Of a stretch of 64,000 bases of DNA, positions 7,514 through 16,345 are shown piece by piece (position 1 is the first letter of the stretch; every line of letters starts with the position of its first letter). Below the pieces are notes generated by a model. The model saw only the letters and a list, made by a program, of their open reading frames with translations, was not told where the DNA came from and made no database searches. A program made the position numbers and the translations under genes. The DNA lies in the NCBI RefSeq assembly GCF_017104715.1, contig NZ_JAAGPI010000023.1, forward strand, positions 1 to 64,000. Direction: 5' to 3'. The DNA is from Burkholderia sp. Ac-20365. GTDB lineage: Bacteria; Pseudomonadota; Gammaproteobacteria; Burkholderiales; Burkholderiaceae.

Positions 7514-9064
7514 TTATCGGGCTTGGGGATGACCCGAATCGGCGGTCGTGAACACGGCGACCGCTTCGCGCAGCGAGTGCGCCTGCTCGGCCATCGACTG
7601 CGCAGCCGCCGATGCCTGCTCGACGAGCGCGGCATTCTGCTGCGTGACTTCGTCCATCTGCGTGACGGCGAGATTGACCTGTTCGATACCCGCGGTCTGC
7701 TCATTCGACGCCGCGGAAATCTCGGCGATGATCGCCGTCACCTGCTGCACCGACCCGACGATCTCGCCGATGATGTTGCCCGCGTCGCGCACGAGATCCG
7801 AGCCCGCAGCGACACGCGTCGACGACTGCTCGATCAGCTGCTTCACTTCTTTCGCGGCGCTCGCGCTGCGCTGCGCAAGTGCGCGCACTTCGCCCGCGAC
7901 GACGGCAAAGCCGCGGCCCTGTTCCCCTGCGCGCGCCGCCTCGACGGCCGCGTTCAATGCGAGGATGTTGGTCTGGAAAGCAATGCCTTCGATCACGGCG
8001 ATGATCTCGCCCACCTTCGACGAGCTTTCCGAAATGCCCGCCATCGTTTCGACGACACGGCGCATCACGTCGCCGCCATGCGTGGCCGTGCCCGACGCTT
8101 TTTCCGCTAGCGACGCCGCGTGATTCGCATTGCCCGCGTTCTGTCGTACGGTGCCCGTCAGTTCCTCCATGCTCGCCGCGGTTTCTTCGAGCGACGCCGC
8201 CTGTTCTTCCGTGCGTGCGGACAGACTCAGATTGCCCGCCGCGATTTCCGAACTGGCCGTCGCGACGCCGTCCGCGTTACGGCGCACCTTGCTCACCACT
8301 TTCGACAGGCTCGCCTGCATCTCCGCCAGCGCGTTGAGCAGCGCGCCGATTTCGTCGTGGCCGTGCGCGTCGATGTGCGTGGTCAGATCGCCTTGCGCGA
8401 CGCTGCGCGCCACATCGACGGCACGCGTCAACGGCGATGTGATCGAGCGGCTGAAGAAGAACGCGCCGCCAAGACCCGCGGCGAACGCGGCCAGCATCAG
8501 CACGACGCTGATTGCGCCGGCGCGGCGCGCGTCGTCGGCGGCTTGCGCCGACATGGCCGCCGTTTTCGTCGCGATCTGCTGGACGGCTTCGCCAAGCAGC
8601 CGCGCGGGCTCACGGTCGACGCCCGCGACCGCCTTGTCGCCCGCCGTCGGTTCGAAGCCGGCTGCCTTGAACGCTTCGAGTCCCTTGCGATAACCGCCGC
8701 CCATATCGACATGCGCAGACCCGAACTGCTCGACGAGCGCGCGCGTGCTGCCGTCGTCGAGCGACGCGAGCAGGTCTTTCGTCTGCGTATCGACGAGTTG
8801 CTCCTGCTTCTCGAATGCGGCCCAGCCCTTCTCGAGCTTCGCAGGGTCTTTGCCGCGCAGCAGGATGTCCTTCCATTCCTGCACCTGAAGCTTGAAGTTG
8901 ACGAGGATATTCGCAGCCATCCGCTCGTTTGCGACATGCACGCGCACGAGGTCGTTGTATTCGTCGATTGAACGGTGCATCGCGTACAGGCCGTACATCG
9001 CGCCCGCGAACATCAGAAAGAGTGCAGCGGCGAAAGCAAGAGGAAGCTTGAAGGTGAGTTTCAT
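7514..9064 (-). CDS. Methyl-accepting chemotaxis protein
   Basis: A 516-residue chemoreceptor. The first membrane segment (about 6-27) is followed by a periplasmic four-helix-type sensor, a second membrane segment near 185-205 and a HAMP domain. The long coiled-coil signalling domain carries the invariant hairpin tip [18 protein letters not shown], which contacts CheA/CheW. No C-terminal NWETF-like CheR tether is present; the protein ends in a short tail. ATG 9064 is chosen because [13 protein letters not shown] is the usual beginning of this Burkholderia receptor group. A GTG lies eight codons upstream and neither has a clear Shine-Dalgarno. The ligand cannot be inferred. No che genes are nearby, so it is a stand-alone receptor. 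Confidence 0.93.
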   Translation of the reverse strand: MKLTFKLPLAFAAALFLMFAGAMYGLYAMHRSIDEYNDLVRVHVANERMAANILVNFKLQVQEWKDILLRGKDPAKLEKGWAAFEKQEQLVDTQTKDLLASLDDGSTRALVEQFGSAHVDMGGGYRKGLEAFKAAGFEPTAGDKAVAGVDREPARLLGEAVQQIATKTAAMSAQAADDARRAGAISVVLMLAAFAAGLGGAFFFSRSITSPLTRAVDVARSVAQGDLTTHIDAHGHDEIGALLNALAEMQASLSKVVSKVRRNADGVATASSEIAAGNLSLSARTEEQAASLEETAASMEELTGTVRQNAGNANHAASLAEKASGTATHGGDVMRRVVETMAGISESSSKVGEIIAVIEGIAFQTNILALNAAVEAARAGEQGRGFAVVAGEVRALAQRSASAAKEVKQLIEQSSTRVAAGSDLVRDAGNIIGEIVGSVQQVTAIIAEISAASNEQTAGIEQVNLAVTQMDEVTQQNAALVEQASAAAQSMAEQAHSLREAVAVFTTADSGHPQAR

Positions 9065-9288
9065 GAACGATGAGGGAGAGACGTGCACCCGCGCGCGGCC
9101 TCTGCACGAGACGCGCGCGATGTCGTCATGGGAGGACGGTTGCTCCGCCTGTTACGGCCTGCTCATCGTTGTCTGAACCCCGCCCCGATATTTGGGAAGA
9201 AACTTTCGTTGAAATCGTTTTCAGCGGGCAGTGACTGCCTCGTGGCCGCGCGTCGTGCGCAGGCGCCACCGTAAAGCGGCATGCGGGA

Positions 9289-9501
9289 TCAACCTTTCAT
9301 ATCGACCCAGATGCGGCCCCAGGCGGTCGCGTATTTGAGCGCCTGCTCGCCGTCGTAGAAGTAGTCGAGTGCATTGAAGGTGCGCGGCGGCAGACCCGGT
9401 TTATCGATGGTCAGTTCGGCTGCGTGCATGCCGTCGTCGCCAATTGCGGCGCTGGCTTGCAGGCGATAGCCTCGGTGTGTCGTCAGCATGGGAATGGTCA
9501 T
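9289..9501 (-). CDS. Small conserved hypothetical protein
   Basis: A 70-residue soluble protein (MTIPMLTTHRGYRLQASA to WGRIWVDMKG). I do not recognise a named domain. The sequence has balanced composition and alternating hydrophobic residues (AELTIDKPGLPPRTFNALDYFYDGEQALKYATAWGRIWVD), as expected of a small beta-beta-alpha protein. Its start can be ATG 9501 or the ATG four codons later. It is isolated from its neighbours by about 190 bases on the pstS side. Similar short proteins are widespread in Burkholderia as far as I recall, but I cannot name a function. Confidence 0.65.
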   Translation of the reverse strand: MTIPMLTTHRGYRLQASAAIGDDGMHAAELTIDKPGLPPRTFNALDYFYDGEQALKYATAWGRIWVDMKG

Positions 9502-9628
9502 TGATACGTCTCTGGCTTCAACCGGAAAGGCTGGCGCTGCGCGCAGCCAGCGCCGCGCTTCACGCCCGTCCCGATTGCTCTCAGGCCAGCGTTCGCATTA
9601 TCGCGATGCCCCGTTACTGTTCAATGAC

Positions 9629-9652
9629 GGTCGGCGTGTCGACACGCCGACC
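9629..9652. terminator. 24-bp perfect palindrome near the pstS 3' end
   Basis: GGTCGGCGTGTC-GACACGCCGACC is followed on the plus strand by CG and five T residues. The T tract faces away from pstS, so on the minus strand it would be only a plain hairpin about 40 bases past the pstS stop codon. It probably marks the pstS transcript end. Three 9-bp direct repeats (TTAATCCGA, TCAATCCGA, CAAATCCGA at 9666-9692) lie between it and the pstS stop codon. Confidence 0.45.
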
Positions 9653-9692
9653 CGTTTTTGTATGATTAATCCGATCAATCCGACAAATCCGA

Positions 9693-10724
9693 TTAATCAG
9701 CGACCGGTTTGCCCGCAGCGTCCTTGACCTTCGCCTTCCATTGCGTGCGGATCTCGGACACGACGCCGTCCGGCAGCGTGATGTAATCGAGTTCCTGTGC
9801 CGTCTGATTGCCGTTCTTGAAAGCCCAGTCGAAGAACTTGAGGGTTTCCTTGCCGCGATCCGGCTTGTCCTGCGACGAATGCACGAGCACGAATGTCGCG
9901 CCGACGACAGGCCACGCGTCCTTGCCGGGTTCATTGGTCAGAATCTGATAGAACGACTTCGACCAGTCCGCACCCGCAGCCGCTGCCTTGAACGTGTCGG
10001 TCTTCGGCTCGACCACGGCGCCCGCCGAATTCTTCAGCGACGTGTACGTCATCTTGTTCTGCTTCGCGTACGCCCATTCGACGTAACCGATAGCACCCGG
10101 CAGCCGCTGCACGAACGCCGCGACGCCGTCATTGCCCTTGCCGCCCGTGCCAGTCGGCCAGTTGACCGTGGTGCCCTCGCCGACCTTGCTCTTCCACTCC
10201 GGGTTCACCTGCGCAAGGTAGTGCGTCCAGATGAAGCTCGTGCCTGAACCGTCCGCGCGGCGCACCACGGCGATGTCGGTGTCGGGCAGCTTCGCGCCGG
10301 GGTTGAGCGCGGCGATCGCGGGATCGTTCCACTTCTTGATCTTGCCGAGGAAGATGTCGCCGAGCACGGGGCCGGAGAGCACCAGCGCACCAGGCTTCAT
10401 ACCCGGCAGGTTGACGACGGGCACGACGCCGCCGACCACCGTCGGAAACTGGAACAGGCCGTCTTTGGCGAGTTCGTCGTCCTTGAGCGGCGCATCGGAG
10501 CCGGCGAAGTCCACGGTCTTGGCGAGCACCTGCTTGATGCCGCCCGACGAGCCGATGCCCTGATAGTTGATGCGACCGCCGCCCGTCTTCTGGTATGCAT
10601 CGGCCCATTTCGTGTAGATCGGCGCGGCGAAGGTACTGCCTGCGCCGGTGATGTCGGCTGCGTGCGCGGCGGAGAAGGATAGCGCGGTGATCAGGCTGGC
10701 TGCGGCTAGTAAGGCTGTTTTCAT
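9693..10724 (-). CDS. pstS: PstS phosphate-binding periplasmic protein
   Basis: A 343-residue precursor with a signal peptide (about 1-22, AAHA) and the mature start [18 protein letters not shown], the PstS hallmark. Other phosphate-site motifs are present: [25 protein letters not shown] and [15 protein letters not shown]. It delivers phosphate to the PstCAB ABC transporter. Length and motifs are complete. ATG 10724 follows CAGGAG at good spacing. No pstC, pstA, pstB, phoU or phoBR gene lies beside it, so it is either a second copy or separated from its operon. A Pho box and -10 element lie upstream (see 10818-10849), consistent with PhoB control. Confidence 0.95.
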   Translation of the reverse strand: MKTALLAAASLITALSFSAAHAADITGAGSTFAAPIYTKWADAYQKTGGGRINYQGIGSSGGIKQVLAKTVDFAGSDAPLKDDELAKDGLFQFPTVVGGVVPVVNLPGMKPGALVLSGPVLGDIFLGKIKKWNDPAIAALNPGAKLPDTDIAVVRRADGSGTSFIWTHYLAQVNPEWKSKVGEGTTVNWPTGTGGKGNDGVAAFVQRLPGAIGYVEWAYAKQNKMTYTSLKNSAGAVVEPKTDTFKAAAAGADWSKSFYQILTNEPGKDAWPVVGATFVLVHSSQDKPDRGKETLKFFDWAFKNGNQTAQELDYITLPDGVVSEIRTQWKAKVKDAAGKPVAD

Positions 10725-10817
10725 GGCTTGCTCCTGTCCCATGCACCAAAATGCGGTCGGTGAGCATTGGCGCTATCGACCGCTCTACTGAAAGCTTTGT
10801 ATGGGGTGCGTTTCGAA

Positions 10818-10849
10818 ATTAGACGCGCTTCGTGACAATGCGGTGACGG
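10818..10849 (-). promoter_or_regulatory. Pho box and -10 element of pstS
   Basis: Read on the minus strand, CCGTCAC-CGCA-TTGTCAC (10849 to 10832) is two 7-base half-sites 11 bases apart, matching the PhoB consensus CTGTCAT-N4-CTGTCAT. Eight bases later comes TCTAAT (10823 to 10818), a good -10. The spacing is that of PhoB-activated promoters in which the box replaces the -35. It lies about 110 bases upstream of the pstS start codon. Confidence 0.75.
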
Positions 10850-10900
10850 ATGCAGCGAACTTCGCGCGGCCGTTTGAGCAGATGAAACTGAATGCCGAAA

Positions 10901-12376
10901 TCAGTCGATCGCTTCGACCAGACGGCCGAGTTGACGAAACGCCGCCTCCATCCGCGTATCGAACGGACCGGGACAGCTCAAGCGGATAAATGAACGAAAG
11001 CGCGCCGAGTTCGAAAAGATCGACCCCGGCGCGATCCGGATGCCATGCGGCAACGCGGCCTCGAACAGTGCATCCGACGACTTGCCTTGCGGCAACTCGA
11101 CCCACAGCAGCAGCCCGCCGGGCGGCAAGCTCAGGCGCGTGCCTTCGGGAAAGTACCGGCCGATGGCATCGGCACTTGCCTCGCGCTGCACGCGCAGCTT
11201 TTCGCGCAGACGGTACAGATGGCGGTCATACGCGCCCGAACCGATGAACTCGGCCGCGACGAATTGCGCGAGCGACTCGTTGTGGCGCGTCTGCGCGAAT
11301 TTCAACAACCGCACACGCCCTTGCCAGCGTCCTGACGACATCCAGCCGAGCCGCATTCCCGGCGCAAGCACCTTGTTCAGCGACGTGCAATAGATCACAC
11401 CGCCGTCGCGATCCCACGCCTTCAGCGGGCGCGCGGGCTCTGCACCTTCGATCAGCTCGCGATACGGCTCATCTTCGATCAACGCCACGCCACGGCTCGC
11501 GCACAGCCGTACCAGTTCGGCCTTGCGCGTATCCGGCATCACGCAGCCGAGCGGGTTCTGCAAGTTCGGCACGACGACGAGCGCCTTGATGTCCGGGCAC
11601 GCGGTCAACGCAATATCGAGCGCTTCGAGCGACAGTCCCGTGGTCGGGCTGGTCGGTATCTCGAGCGCGCGCAATCCGAGACTTTCGAGAATCTGCAGCA
11701 ATCCGAAAAACGCCGGCGATTCGACGGCGATGGTATCGCCCGGCTGCGCGACCGCACGCAACGCGAGGTTGACGCCTTCGACGCCGCCGCTCGTCACGAG
11801 CACCTCGTCCGGCGAGACGGTCACGCCCGTTGACAATGCGCGCTTCGCCACTGCCTGCCGCAGTTCGGCCGCACCGCCGTCTTCGCCGACCTCCGTCAAC
11901 AGCGTCGGCCGATGACGCAGGATGCGCGACGCAAGCGCCTGCAGTCGCTCGGTCGGATACAGCACCGCATCCGCTGTCGCGCCGCCGAGGTTGAGCGCGT
12001 CCGGAAACGCCTGGCTGCGCTCGATCACGCGCGAGATCCGCTCGTGCAAACCGACGTAGCGCGCCGGCTCGGCAAGCGCCGGAATGTCCGGCTCGGCGAC
12101 CGTCGCGAGCTTCGATGCGTGCGGACGCCGCACGAAGTAGCCGGCGCGCGGCCGCGCCTGTAGCCAACCGCCATCCTCGAGACGCCGGAACACCTGAATC
12201 GCCGTCGACAGACTCACGCGATGCTGGCTCATCAGCGCGCGCACCGACGGCATCCGGTCGCCCGGCGCGAGCGTGCCCGACGCGATCACGCGCCGGTAGT
12301 GATCGGCGAGGCGCTCGTACAGCGGCGCGCCCGTTTCGGGCGGTGTCAGGAGGGGTTCGTCGTTCAACGGATTCAT
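10901..12376 (-). CDS. MocR-type GntR regulator with aminotransferase domain
   Basis: A 491-residue regulator. Residues about 18-84 form a GntR winged helix (LAPGDRMPSVRALMSQHRVSLSTAIQVFRRLEDGGWL). A fold-type I aminotransferase domain follows, with Asp302 in the EDEPYRE block and the PLP lysine Lys335 in TSLNKVLAPGMRLGWM. Such proteins bind PLP and usually control amine, amino-acid or vitamin B6 genes, often a divergent neighbour. The divergent gene here is a small protein of unknown function, so the target is uncertain. The 12377-12593 gap contains repeated CAGA-type half-sites, e.g. CTGTAtcgCTACAG near 12463-12476, which could be its operator. Confidence 0.9.
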   Translation of the reverse strand: MNPLNDEPLLTPPETGAPLYERLADHYRRVIASGTLAPGDRMPSVRALMSQHRVSLSTAIQVFRRLEDGGWLQARPRAGYFVRRPHASKLATVAEPDIPALAEPARYVGLHERISRVIERSQAFPDALNLGGATADAVLYPTERLQALASRILRHRPTLLTEVGEDGGAAELRQAVAKRALSTGVTVSPDEVLVTSGGVEGVNLALRAVAQPGDTIAVESPAFFGLLQILESLGLRALEIPTSPTTGLSLEALDIALTACPDIKALVVVPNLQNPLGCVMPDTRKAELVRLCASRGVALIEDEPYRELIEGAEPARPLKAWDRDGGVIYCTSLNKVLAPGMRLGWMSSGRWQGRVRLLKFAQTRHNESLAQFVAAEFIGSGAYDRHLYRLREKLRVQREASADAIGRYFPEGTRLSLPPGGLLLWVELPQGKSSDALFEAALPHGIRIAPGSIFSNSARFRSFIRLSCPGPFDTRMEAAFRQLGRLVEAID

Positions 12377-12593
12377 CGTTTGGATCGTGCCTGTGGCACG
12401 GAAAGATCGCCAGATACAGACAGCCGCAATTCAGACCGAAACAGATCAGGAAATTGGCCTTCTGTATCGCTACAGATTCTAAACGTGTGAGTCTGTTGCG
12501 GTCTGATGGGTGTCTTTACGCTGTGGACATGTAGCCCGTCGATTCCGAAATCGCCGGGCGGATCCCTTGACCTGCGTTTAGATTGAGCTTGCG

Positions 12594-12935
12594 ATGAAAC
12601 CCTTCGAACACCGATACGCCCCCGGTCAGATTCACGCCGCCTGGTTCAGACGCGGCAGCGCGATTGCCGCGCTGGAAGGCACGCTGCAGATCAGCTACCG
12701 CGATGCGTCGCTGGACTGGCTGCTCGGCGATGCGCCCAAGGTTTCCGTGGTGCTACACGAAGGCGAGCGTCACGTATTGCCCTACGAAGCCTTTGTCGAA
12801 GTGATCGCGATCGGACAGCACGCCGTGATCGCGCAGATCGATTCGGGTCCGTTGAACGGTTCGATGGTCGCGAAGATTGGACGTCTACTGGTTTCGCTGG
12901 GTCGATTGAACGGTGCTTCGTTCCGGCGAGGCTGA
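12594..12935 (+). CDS. Small conserved hypothetical protein (DUF2917-like composition)
   Basis: A 113-residue soluble protein (MKPFEHRYAPGQIHAAWF). The middle part, a short beta-rich segment (GSAIAALEGTLQISYRD, then LHEGERHVLPYEAFVEVIAIG), resembles a one-domain cupin of the DUF2917 type found in Burkholderiaceae, but the match is by impression only. It is transcribed divergently from the MocR regulator across a 217-base gap and so is the natural candidate for its control. It converges on dinB with only 14 bases between stop codons. No signal peptide or metal ligands stand out. Confidence 0.68.
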   Translation: MKPFEHRYAPGQIHAAWFRRGSAIAALEGTLQISYRDASLDWLLGDAPKVSVVLHEGERHVLPYEAFVEVIAIGQHAVIAQIDSGPLNGSMVAKIGRLLVSLGRLNGASFRRG

Positions 12936-12949
12936 ACCAGGTCAGCAGT

Positions 12950-14104
12950 TCATGCAGTAAATGGCAGCTCGGCCTGTACAGGTAGCGGCCGTGCCTGCTC
13001 GTTTGCCAGCGACAGCCCGCTCACGCGCACGCCGAGCAGCCGCAACTTGCGGCTCAGCGTGACGCGCTTCAGACACTCCGTCGCCGCGCGCCGGATCGCC
13101 GCTGCATCCTGCGTCGCAACGGAAATGGTCAGATCGCGCGTGACGGTGGAGAAATCGTCGAAACGCAGCTTGATGCCGATCGTGTGGCCGACATAGCCCT
13201 TGCGCTGCAAGTCTTCCGCGACGCGCACGCATAGCCGCGTGAACGACTCCGACAGCGCAGGCCTGTCATGGCGCGGATGCAGGTCGCGCTCGAACGTGGT
13301 CTCACGGCTCATCGACTTGGGCTCCGACTCGACCACGACGGGACGATCATCGATGCCCTGCGCGACTTGCGTCAGCCACGTCGCGTACTTGAGACCGAAG
13401 TTGGATTGCAACAGATCCGGCGCCGCATTCGCCAGATCGCCGACTGTGTTGATGCCGAGCGTTGCCAGCCGTTCACTGGCCTTTGGCCCGATGCCGTTGA
13501 TCTTGCGCGCCGCGAGCGGCCAGATGCGCGTCGACATGTCCTCGGGCGTCAGTATGGTGAGACCGTCGGGCTTGTCCAGTTCGGAGCCGATCTTCGCGAG
13601 CAGCTTGTTCGGCGCGACGCAGATCGAACACGTCAGCCCCGTTGCGCTACGCACCGCCTGCTTGATTCGCGAACCGATGTCGGCGGCATCGCCGGGCGCG
13701 TCCGTCAGATCGATATAGATTTCGTCGATGCCGCGATCTTCGATCCGCGTCGTGAACTTTGCCACTTCCGCCTTGAACAGGCGCGAGTAGTGGCGGTATG
13801 AATCGAAGTCGGTTGGCAGGAGAAACGCGTCGGGCGCGAGTTGCGCCGCCTTCATCATGCCCATCGCCGAGAAGACGCCAAAGGCACGCGCCTCATAGGT
13901 CGAAGTCGTCACGACGCCGCGCCCGGCATAGTCCCTCAGACGCGCAAACCGGCGCGTGCCGTCAGGCAAGACCTCCGGTGTCGCGTCGCGCCCGCCACCG
14001 ATCACGACCGGCTTGCCGCGCAATTCCGGATAGCGCAGCAGTTCGACGGATGCGTAGAACGCGTCCATGTCGAGATGCGCGATACGGCGGACGGTGACAC
14101 TCAT
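12950..14104 (-). CDS. dinB: DNA polymerase IV (Y-family translesion polymerase)
   Basis: A 384-residue error-prone polymerase that bypasses lesions and extends mismatched primers. Catalytic carboxylates are visible: Asp12 in AHLDMDAFYASVE, and Asp127-Glu128 in GIDEIYIDLTD. The steric-gate aromatic Tyr17 follows DAF. The helix-hairpin-helix segment (NGIGPKASERLATLGINTVGDLA) and little-finger domain are complete. The C-terminal QAELPF is a beta-clamp-binding motif. ATG 14104 starts the conserved MSVTVRRIAHLDMDAF; upstream in-frame codons have no family support. It is the third gene behind a LexA box (14860-14875), with a gap of 151 bases after the preceding small gene, and is inferred to be SOS-induced. 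Confidence 0.95.
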   Translation of the reverse strand: MSVTVRRIAHLDMDAFYASVELLRYPELRGKPVVIGGGRDATPEVLPDGTRRFARLRDYAGRGVVTTSTYEARAFGVFSAMGMMKAAQLAPDAFLLPTDFDSYRHYSRLFKAEVAKFTTRIEDRGIDEIYIDLTDAPGDAADIGSRIKQAVRSATGLTCSICVAPNKLLAKIGSELDKPDGLTILTPEDMSTRIWPLAARKINGIGPKASERLATLGINTVGDLANAAPDLLQSNFGLKYATWLTQVAQGIDDRPVVVESEPKSMSRETTFERDLHPRHDRPALSESFTRLCVRVAEDLQRKGYVGHTIGIKLRFDDFSTVTRDLTISVATQDAAAIRRAATECLKRVTLSRKLRLLGVRVSGLSLANEQARPLPVQAELPFTA

Positions 14105-14255
14105 GTTGCGTGGTGCGGTTTCGATAAAGGGCTGCGGCACGGCGTTGCCGGATCGTTCCGCCGACGCCCACACGGGCCGCGGTGAACAGGAACGATCAGT
14201 TTAGCAAGTTGCCCGCGCATACCGGATTGGGACGCCCGCCGCCTTCCCTGTTCTC

Positions 14256-14561
14256 TCAGACGCGAAACACGTTGCCGTCGGGGCCGATCTTGCGCGGGAT
14301 GCTCCGGTTGCCGGGCCGCTTTGTCGACACCACTTCCGACGCGCGCTGATCAACGTGTGCATTACCGGCTTCCGTGACCTTTCTCGCGAGACGCGGCGTT
14401 GTCGGCTTTTGCGCGTGTGGGCGCAGCGGTTTTTGCACGGCCGTGCCACCCGAATGCCCGCGCGCTTCAGGCGGATTCCAGATTTCGGTGTACTTTTCCG
14501 CGTGCGCCGCAGACGTCAAAACCAGCGCAATCAGCGCGACGCATAGACGACCTGCCTTCAT
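14256..14561 (-). CDS. Small exported protein in the LexA-controlled operon
   Basis: A 101-residue precursor with a signal peptide (about 1-21, SAAHA) and a basic, proline-rich mature part that begins EKYTEIWNPPEARG and ends PRKIGPDGNVFRV. No domain is recognised. Its ATG overlaps the stop codon of the upstream 89-residue gene, so translation is coupled. Between its stop codon and dinB lies a 9-bp inverted repeat (GATCGTTCC 14151-14159, GGAACGATC 14189-14197, 29-base loop) that may reduce read-through into dinB. An exported protein in an SOS operon is unusual. Its function is unknown. Confidence 0.75.
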   Translation of the reverse strand: MKAGRLCVALIALVLTSAAHAEKYTEIWNPPEARGHSGGTAVQKPLRPHAQKPTTPRLARKVTEAGNAHVDQRASEVVSTKRPGNRSIPRKIGPDGNVFRV

Positions 14562-14827
14562 CGCTCAATCTCCTTGCCCTGAACAACCTGACAGACGTCA
14601 CTTGCCTCAGCCTCGGCCAGCTCATGCGCCACAGCGGCGACCACCGTGGCATGCGCTGTACCAACCGAACGGCCATTTTCGCGTGCGTAGAACGTCGGCT
14701 CCCCCGCCTTGCCGCGGCGGATGGCCTCGTCGATTTCCCGCTCGCCGAACGCCGTCTTCAGGTTCGCGACAAAGGCCGCGATTTCCGGCATCGGGTGACG
14801 GCCGGGTTGTTGCACACGCATATTCAT
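14558..14827 (-). CDS. Small protein, first gene of the LexA-controlled operon
   Basis: An 89-residue soluble protein (MNMRVQQPGRHPMPEIAAF). The core IAAFVANLKTAFGEREIDEAIRRGKAGEPTFYARENGRSVGT predicts a helix-turn-beta arrangement. I cannot assign it to a family. ATG 14827 follows GAGGAG at ideal spacing, 33 bases after a consensus LexA box, so damage-induced expression is expected. It overlaps the next gene by four bases. Possible roles are an accessory to the downstream polymerase or an SOS checkpoint factor; neither is supported directly. Confidence 0.75.
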   Translation of the reverse strand: MNMRVQQPGRHPMPEIAAFVANLKTAFGEREIDEAIRRGKAGEPTFYARENGRSVGTAHATVVAAVAHELAEAEASDVCQVVQGKEIER

Positions 14828-14859
14828 GACGCACGCTCCTCTTCGATCGCACGCCGATA

Positions 14860-14888
14860 CTGTATATTCATACAGGTTTTTACGCAAT
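14860..14888 (-). promoter_or_regulatory. LexA (SOS) box overlapping a sigma-70 promoter
   Basis: CTGTATATTCATACAG (14860-14875) matches the SOS box consensus CTGT-N8-ACAG with its central AT run. Read on the minus strand, TTGCGT is followed by 17 bases and TACAGT, a plausible -35/-10 pair that the box overlaps. LexA would thus block the promoter directly. The first start codon, 14827, is 33 bases further on. Confidence 0.85.
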
Positions 14889-14948
14889 CGAAACGTAGCC
14901 GCGACTGCGCGCTGCAGTCTAACCCGCATGTCCGCGCGACGGATAAAC

Positions 14949-14987
14949 AAACGCCGGGCCGTCGCAATGGCGCGACGCCCGGCGTTT
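14949..14987 (-). terminator. Terminator of the porin gene
   Basis: AAACGCCGGGC-(C)-GTCGC pairs with GCGAC-GCCCGGCGTTT, a 16-bp stem with one bulged base and a 6-base loop. On the minus strand it is followed by GTTTGTTTATCC. It lies about 60 bases past the porin stop codon. Confidence 0.75.
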
Positions 14988-15045
14988 AATCGTGAGACAG
15001 CCGCGGCAAATTGCTTGCCGCGGCCGATGCGTTGTGCTCGAAACG

Positions 15046-16230
15046 TCAGAACGCGTGGCGAATGCCCACCATCCCGACGAACTGCGACGGCCCCGACGAA
15101 GGCGTCGTGTTCTGCGAATCGCCGACAACGGCCACGGCATCCGTAATCGCCACACCCGAGCCCGACGCGACCAGCGACTTGCCGCGCGCCAGCTGATACG
15201 CCTCGAGTGCGTAAAGCGTCGTGCGCTTGGACAGGCTGTAGGTCTGCTCCAGCGAAATCTGGTGATACTGCGCCGGGTCGTCGATGCCGTTCGCCTTGCT
15301 TGCGCGTGTATAGCTATAGCCGATGCCCGCGATCACCGACGGCGTGAAGCGATACGTCGCGATCGCGCCATAGGTGTTGAACACCGCCTCGCTCGCGAAC
15401 AGCGAGTGCGAGCCGGGCGCGTACTGCACGTTCGAGTAGTTCACGCCGACCATCAGATCGCTGAAGTTGTAGCGCGCGGCGGCGGCAATCATCTGCGTGC
15501 TGCTTGCGCTCGCGTAGCCGTTATTGACGGGCGAATTGATCGCGAAACTGCCGAGCGACTGGCTCGTCGTGATGTCCTTCAGCTTCACATAGCCCGCCGC
15601 AACCGAGAACGACTGATAGTCGTACCGCAGCGCCGCGCTCAGGTTGCTGCCGTTCGTGACGCTGCCCGGCACGCCGCCGAGTCCGTACTGCGCGCCAAAC
15701 GTGAAGCCGGCGATATTCGGCGAAGCATAGGTGATCGAGTTGTTGAAGCGCAGCGTCGTGTCGAGCGCGTCGAGGTCGCCCGGATGCGCGCCTGTTGCGC
15801 CCGTCAGCACGCCCGTCGGTCCAAGCGCGCCGACCATGTTGAAGTACGGTGTGTACTGGCGGCCGAGCGTCACGGTGCCGTATTTGTCGTTACTCAGGCC
15901 GACATACGCCTGGCGGTTGAAGAGATTGCCCGCGCTGCTTTGCGCGCCCGTCAACGAATTGAAGCCGCTCTCGAGCCGGAAAATCGCCTTCGTGCCGCCC
16001 CCGAGTTCCTCCGCGCCGAGCAAACCGAACTTGCTCGCCTGCAGATTGCCCTGGCTCATATAGAAGTTCGAGTGGCCGCGCTGATTGCTCACGTAGCTGA
16101 ATGCGTTATCGACGACACCGTAGAGCGTGACGCTACTCTGCGCGAACGCACCCGTCGATAGCGCTGCGCCAGCGATCGGCAGGCAATAGAGGGCCCTTGC
16201 ACGCCTGCGCGTGCATTTCAAAATCGTCAT
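15046..16230 (-). CDS. Gram-negative trimeric porin (Porin_4/OmpC-like)
   Basis: A 394-residue outer-membrane porin precursor. After a signal peptide (AFAQ cleavage) it begins SSVTLYGVVDNAFSYVSN and carries the usual Burkholderia porin blocks: SKFGLLGAEELGGGTKAIFRLESGFN, FNRQAYVGLSNDKYGTVTLGRQYTPYF, and a C-terminal strand ending in Phe (GMVGIRHAF) for Bam recognition. ATG 16230 has GGGAG at the right spacing. The precursor leader, with two arginine-rich turns (KCTRRRARAL), is longer than usual. It is the last gene of an apparent MFS-GH31-porin operon and should bring the glycoside substrate across the outer membrane. Confidence 0.93.
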   Translation of the reverse strand: MTILKCTRRRARALYCLPIAGAALSTGAFAQSSVTLYGVVDNAFSYVSNQRGHSNFYMSQGNLQASKFGLLGAEELGGGTKAIFRLESGFNSLTGAQSSAGNLFNRQAYVGLSNDKYGTVTLGRQYTPYFNMVGALGPTGVLTGATGAHPGDLDALDTTLRFNNSITYASPNIAGFTFGAQYGLGGVPGSVTNGSNLSAALRYDYQSFSVAAGYVKLKDITTSQSLGSFAINSPVNNGYASASSTQMIAAAARYNFSDLMVGVNYSNVQYAPGSHSLFASEAVFNTYGAIATYRFTPSVIAGIGYSYTRASKANGIDDPAQYHQISLEQTYSLSKRTTLYALEAYQLARGKSLVASGSGVAITDAVAVVGDSQNTTPSSGPSQFVGMVGIRHAF

Positions 16231-16345
16231 TGCTTGTAGTCTCCCTATGACGGGAGCGGGAGCTTCAGCGCCCCGCGCCCGCCCCATGCAAAATGGTTGT
16301 GGGTTGGAATGGCGACGGGTGGGTCAACCCCGTCGCAGATTGAAG

